From NCBI GenBank assembly GCA_023381645.1, contig JAMCRJ010000054.1, forward strand, positions 1 to 64,000: DNA of 64,000 bases. Reading direction: 5' to 3'. The DNA comes from Gammaproteobacteria bacterium. GTDB taxonomy: Bacteria; Pseudomonadota; Gammaproteobacteria; Acidithiobacillales; Acidithiobacillaceae. Under the pieces are notes generated by a model. It had not been told where the DNA came from. It saw only the letters and a list, made by a program, of their open reading frames with translations, and ran no database searches. Below, piece after piece: positions 53,544 through 62,658 of the stretch. Position numbers and translations under genes: made by a program. Within the stretch, counting starts at the first letter, position 1. Every line of letters starts with the position of its first letter.

Positions 53544-54035
53544 TCATGCTTGCTTTTCCACATCCCTTGCCGACAGGAATAGTAGCAGCGGATTGTCCGG
53601 TGCGGACTCGAAACCGAAGCGACGATAGTATTGCGCTGCCTGTTGGTCGAGGGCGTCAACGAACAGGCCAATCCCGCCCGCCTCCGCATGGATGCGACGC
53701 GCCCGCGTCAGGGCATCAATCAACAGTAACTCCCCCAGCCCCTTGCCCTGGCATTGCCGCTCGACCGCCAGCCGGCCCAGTCGCACGCCGGGGATACGGC
53801 GCGGCAGCTTCTTGCGCCAGGCATCCGGCAGATGCCGGTTTTCAAGTTCGGCCAGGGTCAGAGCGTAGTAGCCGCAGATACGGACTGGCTCAATCTCACG
53901 GATGGCGACGAAGGTTTTCGATAGCCCCTTGTCCTGATGCTGGCGCGCGACCTGCCGTAGCCAGTCGTTCAGTGCCTGGCGTCCACAGTCGAACCCCTGC
54001 CGGTCATGGCTCCCAGCTAAAGGCAGTACCTGCAT
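53544..54035 (-). CDS. GNAT-family acetyltransferase toxin (TacT-like)
   Basis: The 163-aa protein begins MQVLPLAGSHDRQGFDCGRQ ALNDWLRQ (the FxCG...L..WL pattern of TacT/AtaT toxins). The acetyl-CoA site is GVRLGRLAVERQCQGKGLGE LLL. The end reads AQYYRRFGFESAPDNPLLLF. Toxins of this group acetylate aminoacyl-tRNA. The start overlaps the DUF1778 gene by 32 bases on the same strand, the standard antitoxin-toxin order. Confidence 0.93.
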   Translation of the reverse strand: MQVLPLAGSHDRQGFDCGRQALNDWLRQVARQHQDKGLSKTFVAIREIEPVRICGYYALTLAELENRHLPDAWRKKLPRRIPGVRLGRLAVERQCQGKGLGELLLIDALTRARRIHAEAGGIGLFVDALDQQAAQYYRRFGFESAPDNPLLLFLSARDVEKQA

Positions 54036-54315
54036 CGTCTCGCTTGGCCTTCTGATAGCGTTTCATGGCAGACCTCAACTTGGCATTCGGCTTGGGTGGG
54101 TTCTCCATCAAGTCGAGTAGCCAGTTCCAGTCGCGCGGGCTGAGGCGGATGACCTCCTCGCGCTCGATGACTTCCTGGGCCTCTTTGAGCGCGGCCTGCA
54201 CCAGAAACTGATTGACCGTGGCTCCCGTCAGTTCGGCGGCGCGGCAAAGCGTCTCGTACACCTCGTGCGGAACCCGAGCACCGATGCGGTCCTGCTTGGC
54301 AACTGTAGTACCCAT
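54004..54315 (-). CDS. DUF1778-family ribbon-helix-helix antitoxin (TacA-like)
   Basis: The 103-aa protein has the N-terminal ribbon-helix-helix KQDRIGARVPHEVYETLCRA AELTGATVNQFLVQAALKEA and a C-terminal toxin-binding tail with REEVIRLSPRDWNWLLDLME NPPKPNAKL. This is the DUF1778 layout. It represses its own operon and blocks the GNAT toxin. Its promoter must lie in 54316-54511, where no gene is seen. Confidence 0.93.
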   Translation of the reverse strand: MGTTVAKQDRIGARVPHEVYETLCRAAELTGATVNQFLVQAALKEAQEVIEREEVIRLSPRDWNWLLDLMENPPKPNAKLRSAMKRYQKAKRDDAGTAFSWEP

Positions 54316-54511
54316 TTTTTATCTCCAACAATCACTGGAGCGTTCAGTGTATTACGGTCGCCATATTGACGCCATCATGACCACGTATCCAACGCGGTAA
54401 ATAGCCAGCGTCCGCTGGGTCAGCAGGGCATCTGCACCCACATCCTTATAATTATGGGTTCAGCCCAGGCCGGCGGACCCTTTTATGCAACCGCAACCGC
54501 CACCTGCCGTT

Positions 54512-56575
54512 CTAACGCCCCGCCACCTCCCGCATCACCGCCAACGCCTGCGCTGCCGCATCCTCCCAAGTATAGAGCGCCGCCCGCGCCGGGCCGGCGG
54601 CGGCCAGCCGGGCGCGCAACGCATCATCCTCCGCCAGCCGCCGCATCCCCGCGGTGATGGACCCCACATCCAGCGGGTCGCAATAGAGCGCCGCATCGCC
54701 GCAGACCTCCGGCAGCGAGCTGACGTTGGCTACCAGCACCGGGCAGCCCGTGGCCATGGCCTCGATGGGGGGCAGACCAAAGCCCTCATAGAGAGACGGG
54801 TAGACCAGTGCCAGGGCGCGGCGATAGAGCGCCGGCAGCAGCTCGTCGCGCAGGTAGCCCAGCATCCGCACCTCGCCACGCTCCACCATCCCCGTCAGGA
54901 CCGCGGCGAAATTGCTCTCCTGCCAGCCCATCTGGCCCACCAATACCAGCGGGTGCGCCCCACGGATGGCAGCCGGCAAGGCCGCGTAGGCTGCCAGTAA
55001 GCCCACCAGATTCTTGCGCGGCTCCAGGGTGGAGAGAAAGAGGAAAAAGTGACGGTCATCTCCCAGCAAAACCCCATCCAGTGCCGTTTCCACTTCCGCA
55101 GCCGGAGCCAAAGCGAAGCGCCCGCTGATACCGGGATAGACCACATGGGTCCGCCCCGCCACCTCCGGGAAGTAATGCAACAATTCCGCTTCCGTAAAAC
55201 GCGAGTCCGTCAGAACGGTCGCCGCGCGCGCCATGGCCGGTCGCAAGTGACGGTTCAAAAAGGCCACACGGGCAGGCGGGTGGACCTCCGGATAGCGGAG
55301 ATGGGAAAGATCATGCACCACCAGGACAGACGGAGCCCTGGCGCGCGGCAGGACGAAGCTGGGCCCCAGGATCAGGTCAGGCCGCCAGAGACGTTCCAGC
55401 CGCGCCAGTTGCCGCCTCTGCAATACAAACTGCATCTCCCGACCCATGGGAATACGCTTGCGCCACTGCAAGGGGCGGGGAATGCGCAGGCCGGGTTGCC
55501 GCGGCGGCTCCTGCGCCCAGGACCGCGCCGTAAAGTAGGCCAGAGTCGCCCCCTCATCGGCGACCAGTTGCTGACACAGCGCGGCGGTATAATGCCCGAT
55601 CCCCGCCAGCCGCCCCGAGAGGGTGGTGGCCTCCACCGCCACGCGCAGCGGCCCGTCACCCTGGGAGACTGCGCCCACGGCGTTAGGCGACGACAGGTCG
55701 TAAGGCCGGTCCCACAGCGCGAAAACGATCGCCCGCACATTGCGCCACCTACCCCGGAGCAGGCGCCGCGCAATGCGCCCCAACGCGCCCAGAGTCATCG
55801 CCAGGCGCGGCCTGGGGGCGTAGCGCCGCAAAAACCGGCGGGAGGAGGCGGTGACATAATAATCCTTGAGGGGATTGGCGTGCCCGAGGCTGGACGAGCG
55901 CTGATGCCAGATCATGGCATCTCCGGCTACCGCCAGCTTCCAGCCCTGCGCGCGCAGGCGAAAGCACAGATCCGCGTCCTCCCAATACATAAAAAAGGTA
56001 TCGTCATCAAAGAGACCCGTGCGCTCCAGCGCCTCGCGGCGCAAGAGGATGCTGGCCGCCGTCAGATAATCGAGGCGCCGCGCCGCGATCGGCCAACGAC
56101 GATGCCGTGCCACCCCCGCCCAGCGCCAGACCCGCCCACCGCCCCAAGTCTGCACCCGCTCCGGCCGCTCCAGGTCATAAATCACCGAACCCACCGCCCC
56201 GATCTGCGCATCCCCCTCCATCACCCGCAGCATCGCCTGCAGGGCATCGGGATGGGGCACGGCGTCATTATTGAGCAGCCAGACGAACTCCGCCCCCCTC
56301 GCCAGCGCCCGACGCATCCCAATATTGCAGCCGCCTCCAAAGCCCAGATTCTCCCCCGTTTCCACCAGGTCCACCGCAAGGCCCCAGCGGGCGATGCCCG
56401 AGCGCAGCCGTTCCAGATCCGCAGCTTCCGAGCCGTTGTCCACCACCATCACCCGCGCCTGTACCCCGCGCAACAGGGTCAATGCGCGCAGGCACCGCAG
56501 GGTGTCGGCGGCGCTGTTCCAGTTGAGCAGGATGATGTACACCGCAGCCTGATCCAAGCCGTCCCTCTCCGTCAT
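54512..56575 (-). CDS. Fused glycosyltransferase: GT2 domain plus GT4 domain
   Basis: The 687-aa protein joins two transferases. Residues about 10-270 form a GT2 domain (YIILLNWNSAADTLRCLRAL, VVDNGSEAADLE, FVWLLNNDAVPHPDALQAML, MYWEDADLCFRLRAQGWKLA). About 310-687 form a GT4 GT-B domain (RVAVEATTLSGRLAGIGHYT, FLSTLEPRKNLVGLLAAY, EGFGLPPIEAMATG). It could add two sugars in sequence to a surface glycan. Its C-terminal tail has a related relic at 52235-52320. Confidence 0.92.
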   Translation of the reverse strand: MTERDGLDQAAVYIILLNWNSAADTLRCLRALTLLRGVQARVMVVDNGSEAADLERLRSGIARWGLAVDLVETGENLGFGGGCNIGMRRALARGAEFVWLLNNDAVPHPDALQAMLRVMEGDAQIGAVGSVIYDLERPERVQTWGGGRVWRWAGVARHRRWPIAARRLDYLTAASILLRREALERTGLFDDDTFFMYWEDADLCFRLRAQGWKLAVAGDAMIWHQRSSSLGHANPLKDYYVTASSRRFLRRYAPRPRLAMTLGALGRIARRLLRGRWRNVRAIVFALWDRPYDLSSPNAVGAVSQGDGPLRVAVEATTLSGRLAGIGHYTAALCQQLVADEGATLAYFTARSWAQEPPRQPGLRIPRPLQWRKRIPMGREMQFVLQRRQLARLERLWRPDLILGPSFVLPRARAPSVLVVHDLSHLRYPEVHPPARVAFLNRHLRPAMARAATVLTDSRFTEAELLHYFPEVAGRTHVVYPGISGRFALAPAAEVETALDGVLLGDDRHFFLFLSTLEPRKNLVGLLAAYAALPAAIRGAHPLVLVGQMGWQESNFAAVLTGMVERGEVRMLGYLRDELLPALYRRALALVYPSLYEGFGLPPIEAMATGCPVLVANVSSLPEVCGDAALYCDPLDVGSITAGMRRLAEDDALRARLAAAGPARAALYTWEDAAAQALAVMREVAGR

Positions 56576-56924
56576 GTAAAGGCCTCATGAAAACACAGAG
56601 CACACAGAACAAAGACCGCCTGGCGGGGATAGTGCCGTCTCCCCAAAAGGGACTCTCCGGCAGCCGCTCTGTGGATACTCCGGTGGGAACTTCTCGCCCG
56701 ATGGATTGGTCCGTGCAATGCAGGGGTCAGGAGCGGTCGTTTAATCATCCCTGCAATTATGGAGTTTCATTCCGTGAGATGCACGCTTCCATCAAATCCC
56801 GACCAGCCGTAGCGGGTCCTTTTACCTTTCCGCCTGTGCCTCGCGCCGACAACCAACCTTGCCAATAATAGCCGCTCTCCGCATAATCCCACGATTCCAG
56901 ACAACAGAACCTGAAGGATCCTCT
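56576..56924. other. Intergenic region of 349 bases with an ATPase relic
   Basis: The stretch separates divergent genes. It holds the relic at about 56640-56748 and, right of it, a stretch resembling the upstream region of the broken ATPase at 53420 (GCAATT.TGGAGT.TCATTCCG). No intact gene is seen. It must also hold promoters for both flanking genes. Confidence 0.5.
56640..56748 (-). pseudogene. AAA ATPase (DUF4143-type) relic, copy 2, with internal deletion
   Basis: The minus-strand frame from ATG 56748 reads MIKRPLLTPALHGPIHRARS SHRS. Compared with copy 1 at 53089-53420, the first residues match its start (MIKRSLLEP) and the next match its middle (FPALRGLIDRARRSDR), so about 70 residues including both ATP motifs were deleted. 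The DNA upstream of both starts is also similar. Confidence 0.65.
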
Positions 56925-59750
56925 TTGGCGGAAAGACCAGTCATCGTCGTTTTGGGCATGCACCGCAGTGGCACCTCTTTGCTGGCAAGCGTACTGCACG
57001 CCTTGGGTATTCCCCTGGGGCAAGACCTGTACCCTCCCGATATCCACAACCCGGCAGGGTATTTCGAAGACCGGGAATGTATGTCCATACAGGAACGGAT
57101 CCTCGAAACGCTCGGCCAACCCTGGCATGGCGAGAAGGGCATGCTGCCTTTTCCGCCATCATGGTGGAAGGAGGAGCGCATTCGGCCCCTGATCCAAGAA
57201 CTGGAGGATTGGCTCGGCCGTCGACTTGCAGAGGAAGACGGCCCGTGGGCCTTCAAAGACCCAAGGACCACGCGCTTCCTCGGCCTATGGCGGGAACTCT
57301 TTGCCGCCCGCAACATTTTACCCCGCTACGTCCTGGCCATCCGCGATCCAGCCGAAGTAGTCGCTTCCGAGGTACACCGGGATGGCATTCCGGACGGTCA
57401 GGTTTATCACACCTGGTTGCGCTACAACCTGGAAGCGATTCTCTATGGTGGCCCCCATCTGGCGGCCGTGGTCGACTACGGCCGGTGGTTCGATCACGGC
57501 GAGGAGCAGATGGCGGCGCTGGCCACCGCCCTCGGTATCGAGCTTCAGCCAGGACGCGGTCGCGAGATACTGGCCGCCGTATTGCGCTCCGAGCTTCACC
57601 GTCAGGACGGCTCCAACCAGCCGACGCCGCCGCCATGGGCGCGTAAAATTTACGAGGGCCTTCTTGCCTTGGCTGCAAGGAAGGTCCAGGATCCCCCGTG
57701 GGCCGGCGGAATTCTGGCGGAGGCCGAGTATCTTGACACATTGCTGCGTCAGGGTGAGGCCCCCGACACGGGGGGACCTCTCACGGCGATCATCGCCTCC
57801 CCACAGACCGTCGAAGAACATATCCACAAGGCCGCCGTGCTGGCCGGATCAGGGCAGCGGGTAGTGCTCTCCCTACCAACGGGAACTGCGCCACCCCAAC
57901 CCGTCCCTGCGGTCGCTGTTATAGAGCGGGAGGCTCTCTGGCCTACGGTCCAGGGCTCCCCTTTTGCCAAGGCTGCCTTTGAGGCGTATCGGTGGCTGCG
58001 CCAGCGCGGTTACGATGCGGTGCATTTCCCCGGTGGGCAGGGACTTGCCGCCCTCTCCCTGGACGCCCGCCGACAGGGTTGGCCTTGGCGGCATGGCCCC
58101 GTCCATATAGAGTACCTCGCCCGCCCGGACTGGCTGCGTCCCGACGGTGGGCTGGAGACAGTCAATTTCTCGGCGGCGGAAGCGGCCTGCCTCGACCGGC
58201 GTGCAGTCTCCCAGGCAGATCATCTGCTCTGCGGGGACGGCGCGTTGCTGGCGGACCTGCGAGCGCTGGCCGCCGACCGCATACCCTGTGCAGCCAATAG
58301 CGCCGCCTCGCATTCGTTGGGCGATATTAAGGCGGGTAGCAAAGGCGAACCACCCCTGGTGTCGGTATGTATCACCCACTACAACCGCCCGGATCTACTC
58401 CGCCGGTGCCTGGATTCGGTACGCGCGCAGGGCTATTCCAGGATGGAGGTCGTGCTCGTCGATGACGGCAGCGATGATCCGGCTGTCAAACCCGTTCTGG
58501 ATGCCCTGCAATCCGAATTTCAAAGCAAAGGCTGGCGACTGATCCGCCAGGAAAACCGCTATCTCGGCGCCGCCCGCAATGCCGCAGCACGAGCCGCTGA
58601 AGGAGAGTATTTATTCTTTCTCGATGACGACAACCTGCTCCTGCCCGACGCAATAACCCATGTCGTTGGCGTGGCCGAACGCAGCCGAGCAGATATCGTC
58701 ACTTCCACGCTCCAGTTTTTCAGCGGTGGTCCGGAGGTGATCCCAAGTGAAAACATGCCCTTATGGGTATTCCCTGGAGCCTGCCCGCTATTGGGTATAC
58801 TTGAAAACTGTTATGGCGATGCCAGTGCCCTGGTGCGTCGTGCCTGCTGGGAAGCACTGGGTGGATTCACCGAGGACAGAAATGTAGGCCATGAAGATTG
58901 GGAATTTTTCGCGCGGGCCGTGCTGGCCGGCTGGTCCCTTGAGCACAACCCCGAGCCGGTGCTTTGCTATCGGGTAGACCCAAATAGCATGGTACGTTCG
59001 GGAGACTGGGGGAAAAATTATCGGCGCGGGCTGCGTCCCTACGCCGCTCTTTTGCCACCATCGTTGGCGACCCTGCCGATCCTGGCAGGCCATCTGCAGC
59101 GCTCGCTGCTCACGGTTGCGGCGGAGAAAGAGCGTGCCTGCGACGGCTTGGCGAGAGCGGAGCATGCCCTTGCTGACATGAGGGGGCTTTTACACCAGCG
59201 CGAGAACGACATTGCCGGGCTGACCGGTGACAACGCCCGCCTCAGCCATGAAATCGCTTTGATGCAGTCTTCCCTTGCTGACATGAGGGGGCTTTTACAC
59301 CAGCGCGAGAACGACATTGCCGGGCTGACCGGTGACAACGCCCGCCTCAGCCATGAAATCGCCCTGATGCAGTCTTCCCTATCCTGGCGCGTGACAAAAC
59401 CGGGAAGACTCCTTGCGCGGATACCAAGACGCGTCGTCGGCAACAACAAAATCAGGCCAACGAAAGCAACCGAGTACCGTGTTATCAAAGAAAGCGGGCT
59501 GTTTGACCAGAAGTTCTACGAAAGCGCGTATCCAGATGTGTTGGAAAAACATATTGATCTGATTGATCATTACTGTCGCTATGGGTGGTTGGAAGGAAGA
59601 AATCCGTCAGGGCACTTCAATACCACGTTCTACCTGGAGATATACCGGGACGTGCGCGTCAGCGGAATAAATCCATTATTTCATTATATAGAGTTCGGAC
59701 GGCATGAAGGAAGGCTGACAAAGCCGGAGGATTGGATAATAAAACCTTAG
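56925..59750 (+). CDS. Sulfotransferase - glycosyltransferase 2 fusion protein
   Basis: From the TTG at 56925 (AAGGA 6 bases upstream) the protein is 941 aa. Residues about 5-230 form a sulfotransferase domain with the PAPS 5'-phosphosulfate loop GMHRSGTSLL (11-20) and a 3'-phosphate region near VLAIRDPAEVVASEVHRDG. A linker follows, then a GT2 domain from about 476 (PLVSVCITHYNRPDLLRRCL, VDDGSDDPAVK, FLDDDNLLLPDA, EDWEFFARAV). A coiled coil at about 748-817 is made of two identical 35-residue units. The C terminus (about 860-941) has the repeat FDQKFYESAYPDV...HYCRYGWLEGR and FYLEIYRDVRVSGINPLFHY. It probably sulfates and extends a surface glycan. It overlaps the convergent methyltransferase by 4 bases. 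Confidence 0.88.
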   Translation: MAERPVIVVLGMHRSGTSLLASVLHALGIPLGQDLYPPDIHNPAGYFEDRECMSIQERILETLGQPWHGEKGMLPFPPSWWKEERIRPLIQELEDWLGRRLAEEDGPWAFKDPRTTRFLGLWRELFAARNILPRYVLAIRDPAEVVASEVHRDGIPDGQVYHTWLRYNLEAILYGGPHLAAVVDYGRWFDHGEEQMAALATALGIELQPGRGREILAAVLRSELHRQDGSNQPTPPPWARKIYEGLLALAARKVQDPPWAGGILAEAEYLDTLLRQGEAPDTGGPLTAIIASPQTVEEHIHKAAVLAGSGQRVVLSLPTGTAPPQPVPAVAVIEREALWPTVQGSPFAKAAFEAYRWLRQRGYDAVHFPGGQGLAALSLDARRQGWPWRHGPVHIEYLARPDWLRPDGGLETVNFSAAEAACLDRRAVSQADHLLCGDGALLADLRALAADRIPCAANSAASHSLGDIKAGSKGEPPLVSVCITHYNRPDLLRRCLDSVRAQGYSRMEVVLVDDGSDDPAVKPVLDALQSEFQSKGWRLIRQENRYLGAARNAAARAAEGEYLFFLDDDNLLLPDAITHVVGVAERSRADIVTSTLQFFSGGPEVIPSENMPLWVFPGACPLLGILENCYGDASALVRRACWEALGGFTEDRNVGHEDWEFFARAVLAGWSLEHNPEPVLCYRVDPNSMVRSGDWGKNYRRGLRPYAALLPPSLATLPILAGHLQRSLLTVAAEKERACDGLARAEHALADMRGLLHQRENDIAGLTGDNARLSHEIALMQSSLADMRGLLHQRENDIAGLTGDNARLSHEIALMQSSLSWRVTKPGRLLARIPRRVVGNNKIRPTKATEYRVIKESGLFDQKFYESAYPDVLEKHIDLIDHYCRYGWLEGRNPSGHFNTTFYLEIYRDVRVSGINPLFHYIEFGRHEGRLTKPEDWIIKP
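59167..59376 (+). repeat. Tandem duplication, 2 x 105 bp, inside the fusion gene
   Basis: The unit beginning CCCTTGCTGACATGAGGGGG at 59167 repeats at 59272. The copies differ at only two bases seen (GCTTTG against GCCCTG), both silent, so the encoded 35-residue coiled-coil units are identical. This indicates a very recent duplication or continuing exchange. Confidence 0.95.
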
Positions 59751-60532
59751 CGCAAACCCCAAAATATGCCCCGGCATTTACCGCCGTAAATCCCATCGGC
59801 CATCCCTTTACGGATATCCGGCGCCAGGAAGTCGTATTGCTCCAGGATTACTGGGAAACCTGCCTCGTGCAGCCCCTGGAGAAGATCGGGACGCATGGGC
59901 CAGAAGGAACGGCGGTTGCTCCAGGAATTCCAGCGCAAGGCGTCGAGGCGGGCGCTGTCCTCCTCGTCGTGCTCGTAGAGCCAGCGACCCTGCCAGCCCT
60001 CATGCTCGGTGGGATCTGAGAGGGGAAAGGCGAAGCATGGGGTTTCGGTGGCGAAGTGCGTGTTCAGAATGAGCACCTGCCCAGCGGCTCTGGCGAGGAT
60101 GCCCAGATATCGCCGCGGGTCGTCCAGGTGATAATAGACTCCGCAACAGAAGACCACGTCAAACTGCCCGTAGCGATCCAGGTTCCAGATATCATCGTGT
60201 GCAAAACGCAAAGTACCGCGTGTTTGACCCGCATTTTCCTGTAGATAGCGGCAACAGGCATAATTACTCTCCCGCACTTCGATGCCCAGGGCATCGAAGC
60301 CCAAGCGGGCGAATTCCAGTGTCATCCCTCCTTCCAGGCAGCCGAGATCCACCAGTTTCAGGCCATCAAAGCCGCCCGGAAAGAGGCGCTCCAGCATGCG
60401 ACGCGCCGATGCAAACCAGGGCCGGTCCTTTAACAGGGTCGCATCAGCAGGCCGCGTCAGGCTCCCGTCGGCCAGACGCACGTTGTGGTTGGTAAAATCG
60501 GGCATGGTGGCGGGTATCGGGTTGTCGGACAT
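59747..60532 (-). CDS. Class I SAM-dependent methyltransferase
   Basis: The 261-aa protein has the SAM motif LKLVDLGCLEGGMTLEFARL GFDALGIEVRESNY, then RFAHDDIWNLDRYGQFDVVF CCGVYYHLDDPRRYLGIL. It resembles DUF1698/Methyltransf_11 enzymes of glycan clusters. The start at 60532 gives MSDNPIPATMPDFTNHNVRL. The substrate is unknown. It converges with the sulfotransferase fusion gene, overlapping by 4 bases. Confidence 0.88.
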   Translation of the reverse strand: MSDNPIPATMPDFTNHNVRLADGSLTRPADATLLKDRPWFASARRMLERLFPGGFDGLKLVDLGCLEGGMTLEFARLGFDALGIEVRESNYACCRYLQENAGQTRGTLRFAHDDIWNLDRYGQFDVVFCCGVYYHLDDPRRYLGILARAAGQVLILNTHFATETPCFAFPLSDPTEHEGWQGRWLYEHDEEDSARLDALRWNSWSNRRSFWPMRPDLLQGLHEAGFPVILEQYDFLAPDIRKGMADGIYGGKCRGIFWGLR

Positions 60533-60598
60533 TGGGGATCTTTACCTCCGGGTTGAAAAAAGCAGTTTAGCGCAATCCTCGATGGTACGAAAAAATAG

Positions 60599-61732
60599 CT
60601 ACCATCCGAAGGCCAGGTAGGCGAAGGCACTGCACGCCCACAGGGCGGACAGACCAAGCGCCCAGCGCTCCCAGCGGACCTTTCCCGAGTCGGCATAAAA
60701 GGGTGCGCGGAGCCACTTATGGCGAAGGTGCTCCAGCGGTTCTTCCACCGCCACGGCCAGGAACAAGGCCAGCGCCCCACTCAGGAGCACCGCCAAAACC
60801 CGCACCGCCCAGCCGCCGCCCCAATCGGCCCAGAGCAGCAGCAATACCGGGACATGGACGAGATAGACGGCATAGGTGGCATTGCCGAGCAATGCCTCAT
60901 AAGGGCCGCGACCGGCGCCGGCCAGATGGTGTACCAGCCAGAGCAGAGCCGCCAGACTCAGCAGGGTGGCCCCATAGTAACCCAACCCCCACGGCAGATA
61001 CGCCACATACACAAGCGCCAGCAACGCAGTAAAAACGGCCCAGGATGGGCGCGGCAGTTCCTTCCCCCACAGACGCATGGTGAGCCCGAGAAGGAACGCC
61101 AGCAGATTGGGGCCTGCGGTGGTCCAGAAGCGAAAGTGCCAGGCGTCATAGGCTATCTTGCCCACCCCCGCCGGCGCCTGCCAGGCGGCGATCAGCACCA
61201 GGGCGAAGCCAATACCCAGCCACAGGGGCAGCCAGCGGCGCCCCGCCACCAGAACAGCGCCGATGGGATAAAACACGAGGTCCAAAGCGAGGGTCCAGGC
61301 GGGCACCAGGGCAAGGTAAGAGAAAAGCGGCCCGGTCTGTTGCTGGTCCATGAAAAAAGACCAGAGACCGTAGGGAAAGAGCAGGATATTGGCCAGAAGG
61401 GCGCCGGGCGCAGGTAGAGGCTGGGGCCGCAAAATGAGCCAGGCGCCCAGGACCAGCCAATAGAGTGGGTAGATGCGCGCGATACGGCCCAGCAGGAAAT
61501 GTCCGAAGTCCCCCACCCCGCGCAGCGGATAGCGCCTCTCCAGCATGTCGGCTACCAGATAGCCGCTCAGGATGAAAAACCCGAAGACCGCGATGGCCCC
61601 ATCATTCAGCCAGGCCAACGGACCAAGAAGGGCAACAATGTGCGGCGCTACCAGATCGCGATAAAAACCGTAGTGCAGATCCAGCACCATCCAGGCCAGG
61701 AGGACCCGTAGCCAGGCCAGGGTTGGCCGCAT
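60599..61732 (-). CDS. Acyltransferase 3 family membrane protein (OafA-like)
   Basis: The 377-aa protein has about ten membrane helices and family motifs RVLLAWMVLDLHYGFYRDLV at the N terminus and GFFILSGYLVADMLERRYPL. It probably O-acetylates a surface sugar. The ATG at 61732 follows GAAGG and lies 8 bases after the glycosyltransferase stop. ATG 61747 is an alternative overlapping that gene. Confidence 0.88.
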   Translation of the reverse strand: MRPTLAWLRVLLAWMVLDLHYGFYRDLVAPHIVALLGPLAWLNDGAIAVFGFFILSGYLVADMLERRYPLRGVGDFGHFLLGRIARIYPLYWLVLGAWLILRPQPLPAPGALLANILLFPYGLWSFFMDQQQTGPLFSYLALVPAWTLALDLVFYPIGAVLVAGRRWLPLWLGIGFALVLIAAWQAPAGVGKIAYDAWHFRFWTTAGPNLLAFLLGLTMRLWGKELPRPSWAVFTALLALVYVAYLPWGLGYYGATLLSLAALLWLVHHLAGAGRGPYEALLGNATYAVYLVHVPVLLLLWADWGGGWAVRVLAVLLSGALALFLAVAVEEPLEHLRHKWLRAPFYADSGKVRWERWALGLSALWACSAFAYLAFGW

Positions 61733-61740
61733 GACCGCCT

Positions 61741-62658
61741 TCACCATCGGAGGGGGGCAAGGGCCTGTATGCGGCGCTGGAGCAAGCGGTTCACACCATG
61801 CAGGTCGTTCCGTTCCAACCAGGACAACAAGGCTTCGGGGCTCGCGAAATCCCTGTCCCGGTCGCACTCCGCTCCACGGCGCAGGTAGTGCAGGATGCGA
61901 ATCTGCGACCGTTCCCAGGGATGGCGGCGGGCAAAGGCAGCGTCGTTGGGAAAATTGTAGCGCAGGGGCAAAGCCCGCCACGGGGTGCCCAGGCGGCAGA
62001 CTGCGGCCGTGAGGGCGAGCTGGCAGCGGTAATGGCTATCCAGCACCGCGTCGATGGCCTCCATCTCCGCAAAGATGATGGAGCCGATGGCCGTCATCAC
62101 CGGGGCAGGGGCGAGGATCACGCCCAGATTGAAATAGGGCGGCATATCCAGCGCCGACTCCGGGTAGATACCCCGACCGCTGGGCGTACACACCCGTGGT
62201 ACCGGACCCAGTTGCAGGGCGGCAAAGAGGCGATCCCACTGCTCGGGATCAGCCCAGGGTGGGATGTGCGTCGGTAGCCCCCGCAACACATCCCGCGCCA
62301 GGGTGTCGCGCAACAGTCCGTCCAAGGAGCCGGTGATGAGCACATCGGCATCCAGCATGAGGACCATGTCCGCGGCAAAGCGCCCGCAAAATCGCTGCAG
62401 GGCCGTGCCGTAGATACCGTGGCGGGCGAAAATGGCCTCCGGTACCATCTCCCAGCGCACGCCCAACGCCTCGCCCCAGGCCATTTGCCGGGCAATCTCT
62501 TCCGGCGGCGCTTCGGGGCCGAAGACCACAGTCAACGAGGCGCGGGCGGCGGCCTCGCCGCCATAGCGGCGCAATGATGCCGCCAATGCCCGGATCTGGC
62601 CCCAAAACGGGGCTCTTGGGCTGGCGGGCACCCAGCATTCCAGACTCGGGACCGTCAT
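61741..62658 (-). CDS. Glycosyltransferase with GT8-like nucleotide-sugar site
   Basis: The 305-aa protein starts [22 protein letters not shown]-x-D motif sits in MVLMLDADVLITGSLDGLLR, as in GT8 and related GT-A enzymes, and YFNLGVILAPAPVM lies in the middle. Its ATG overlaps the aminotransferase stop (ATGA). It would add one sugar to the glycan. Family placement is by the DxD context only. Confidence 0.75.
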   Translation of the reverse strand: MTVPSLECWVPASPRAPFWGQIRALAASLRRYGGEAAARASLTVVFGPEAPPEEIARQMAWGEALGVRWEMVPEAIFARHGIYGTALQRFCGRFAADMVLMLDADVLITGSLDGLLRDTLARDVLRGLPTHIPPWADPEQWDRLFAALQLGPVPRVCTPSGRGIYPESALDMPPYFNLGVILAPAPVMTAIGSIIFAEMEAIDAVLDSHYRCQLALTAAVCRLGTPWRALPLRYNFPNDAAFARRHPWERSQIRILHYLRRGAECDRDRDFASPEALLSWLERNDLHGVNRLLQRRIQALAPLRW

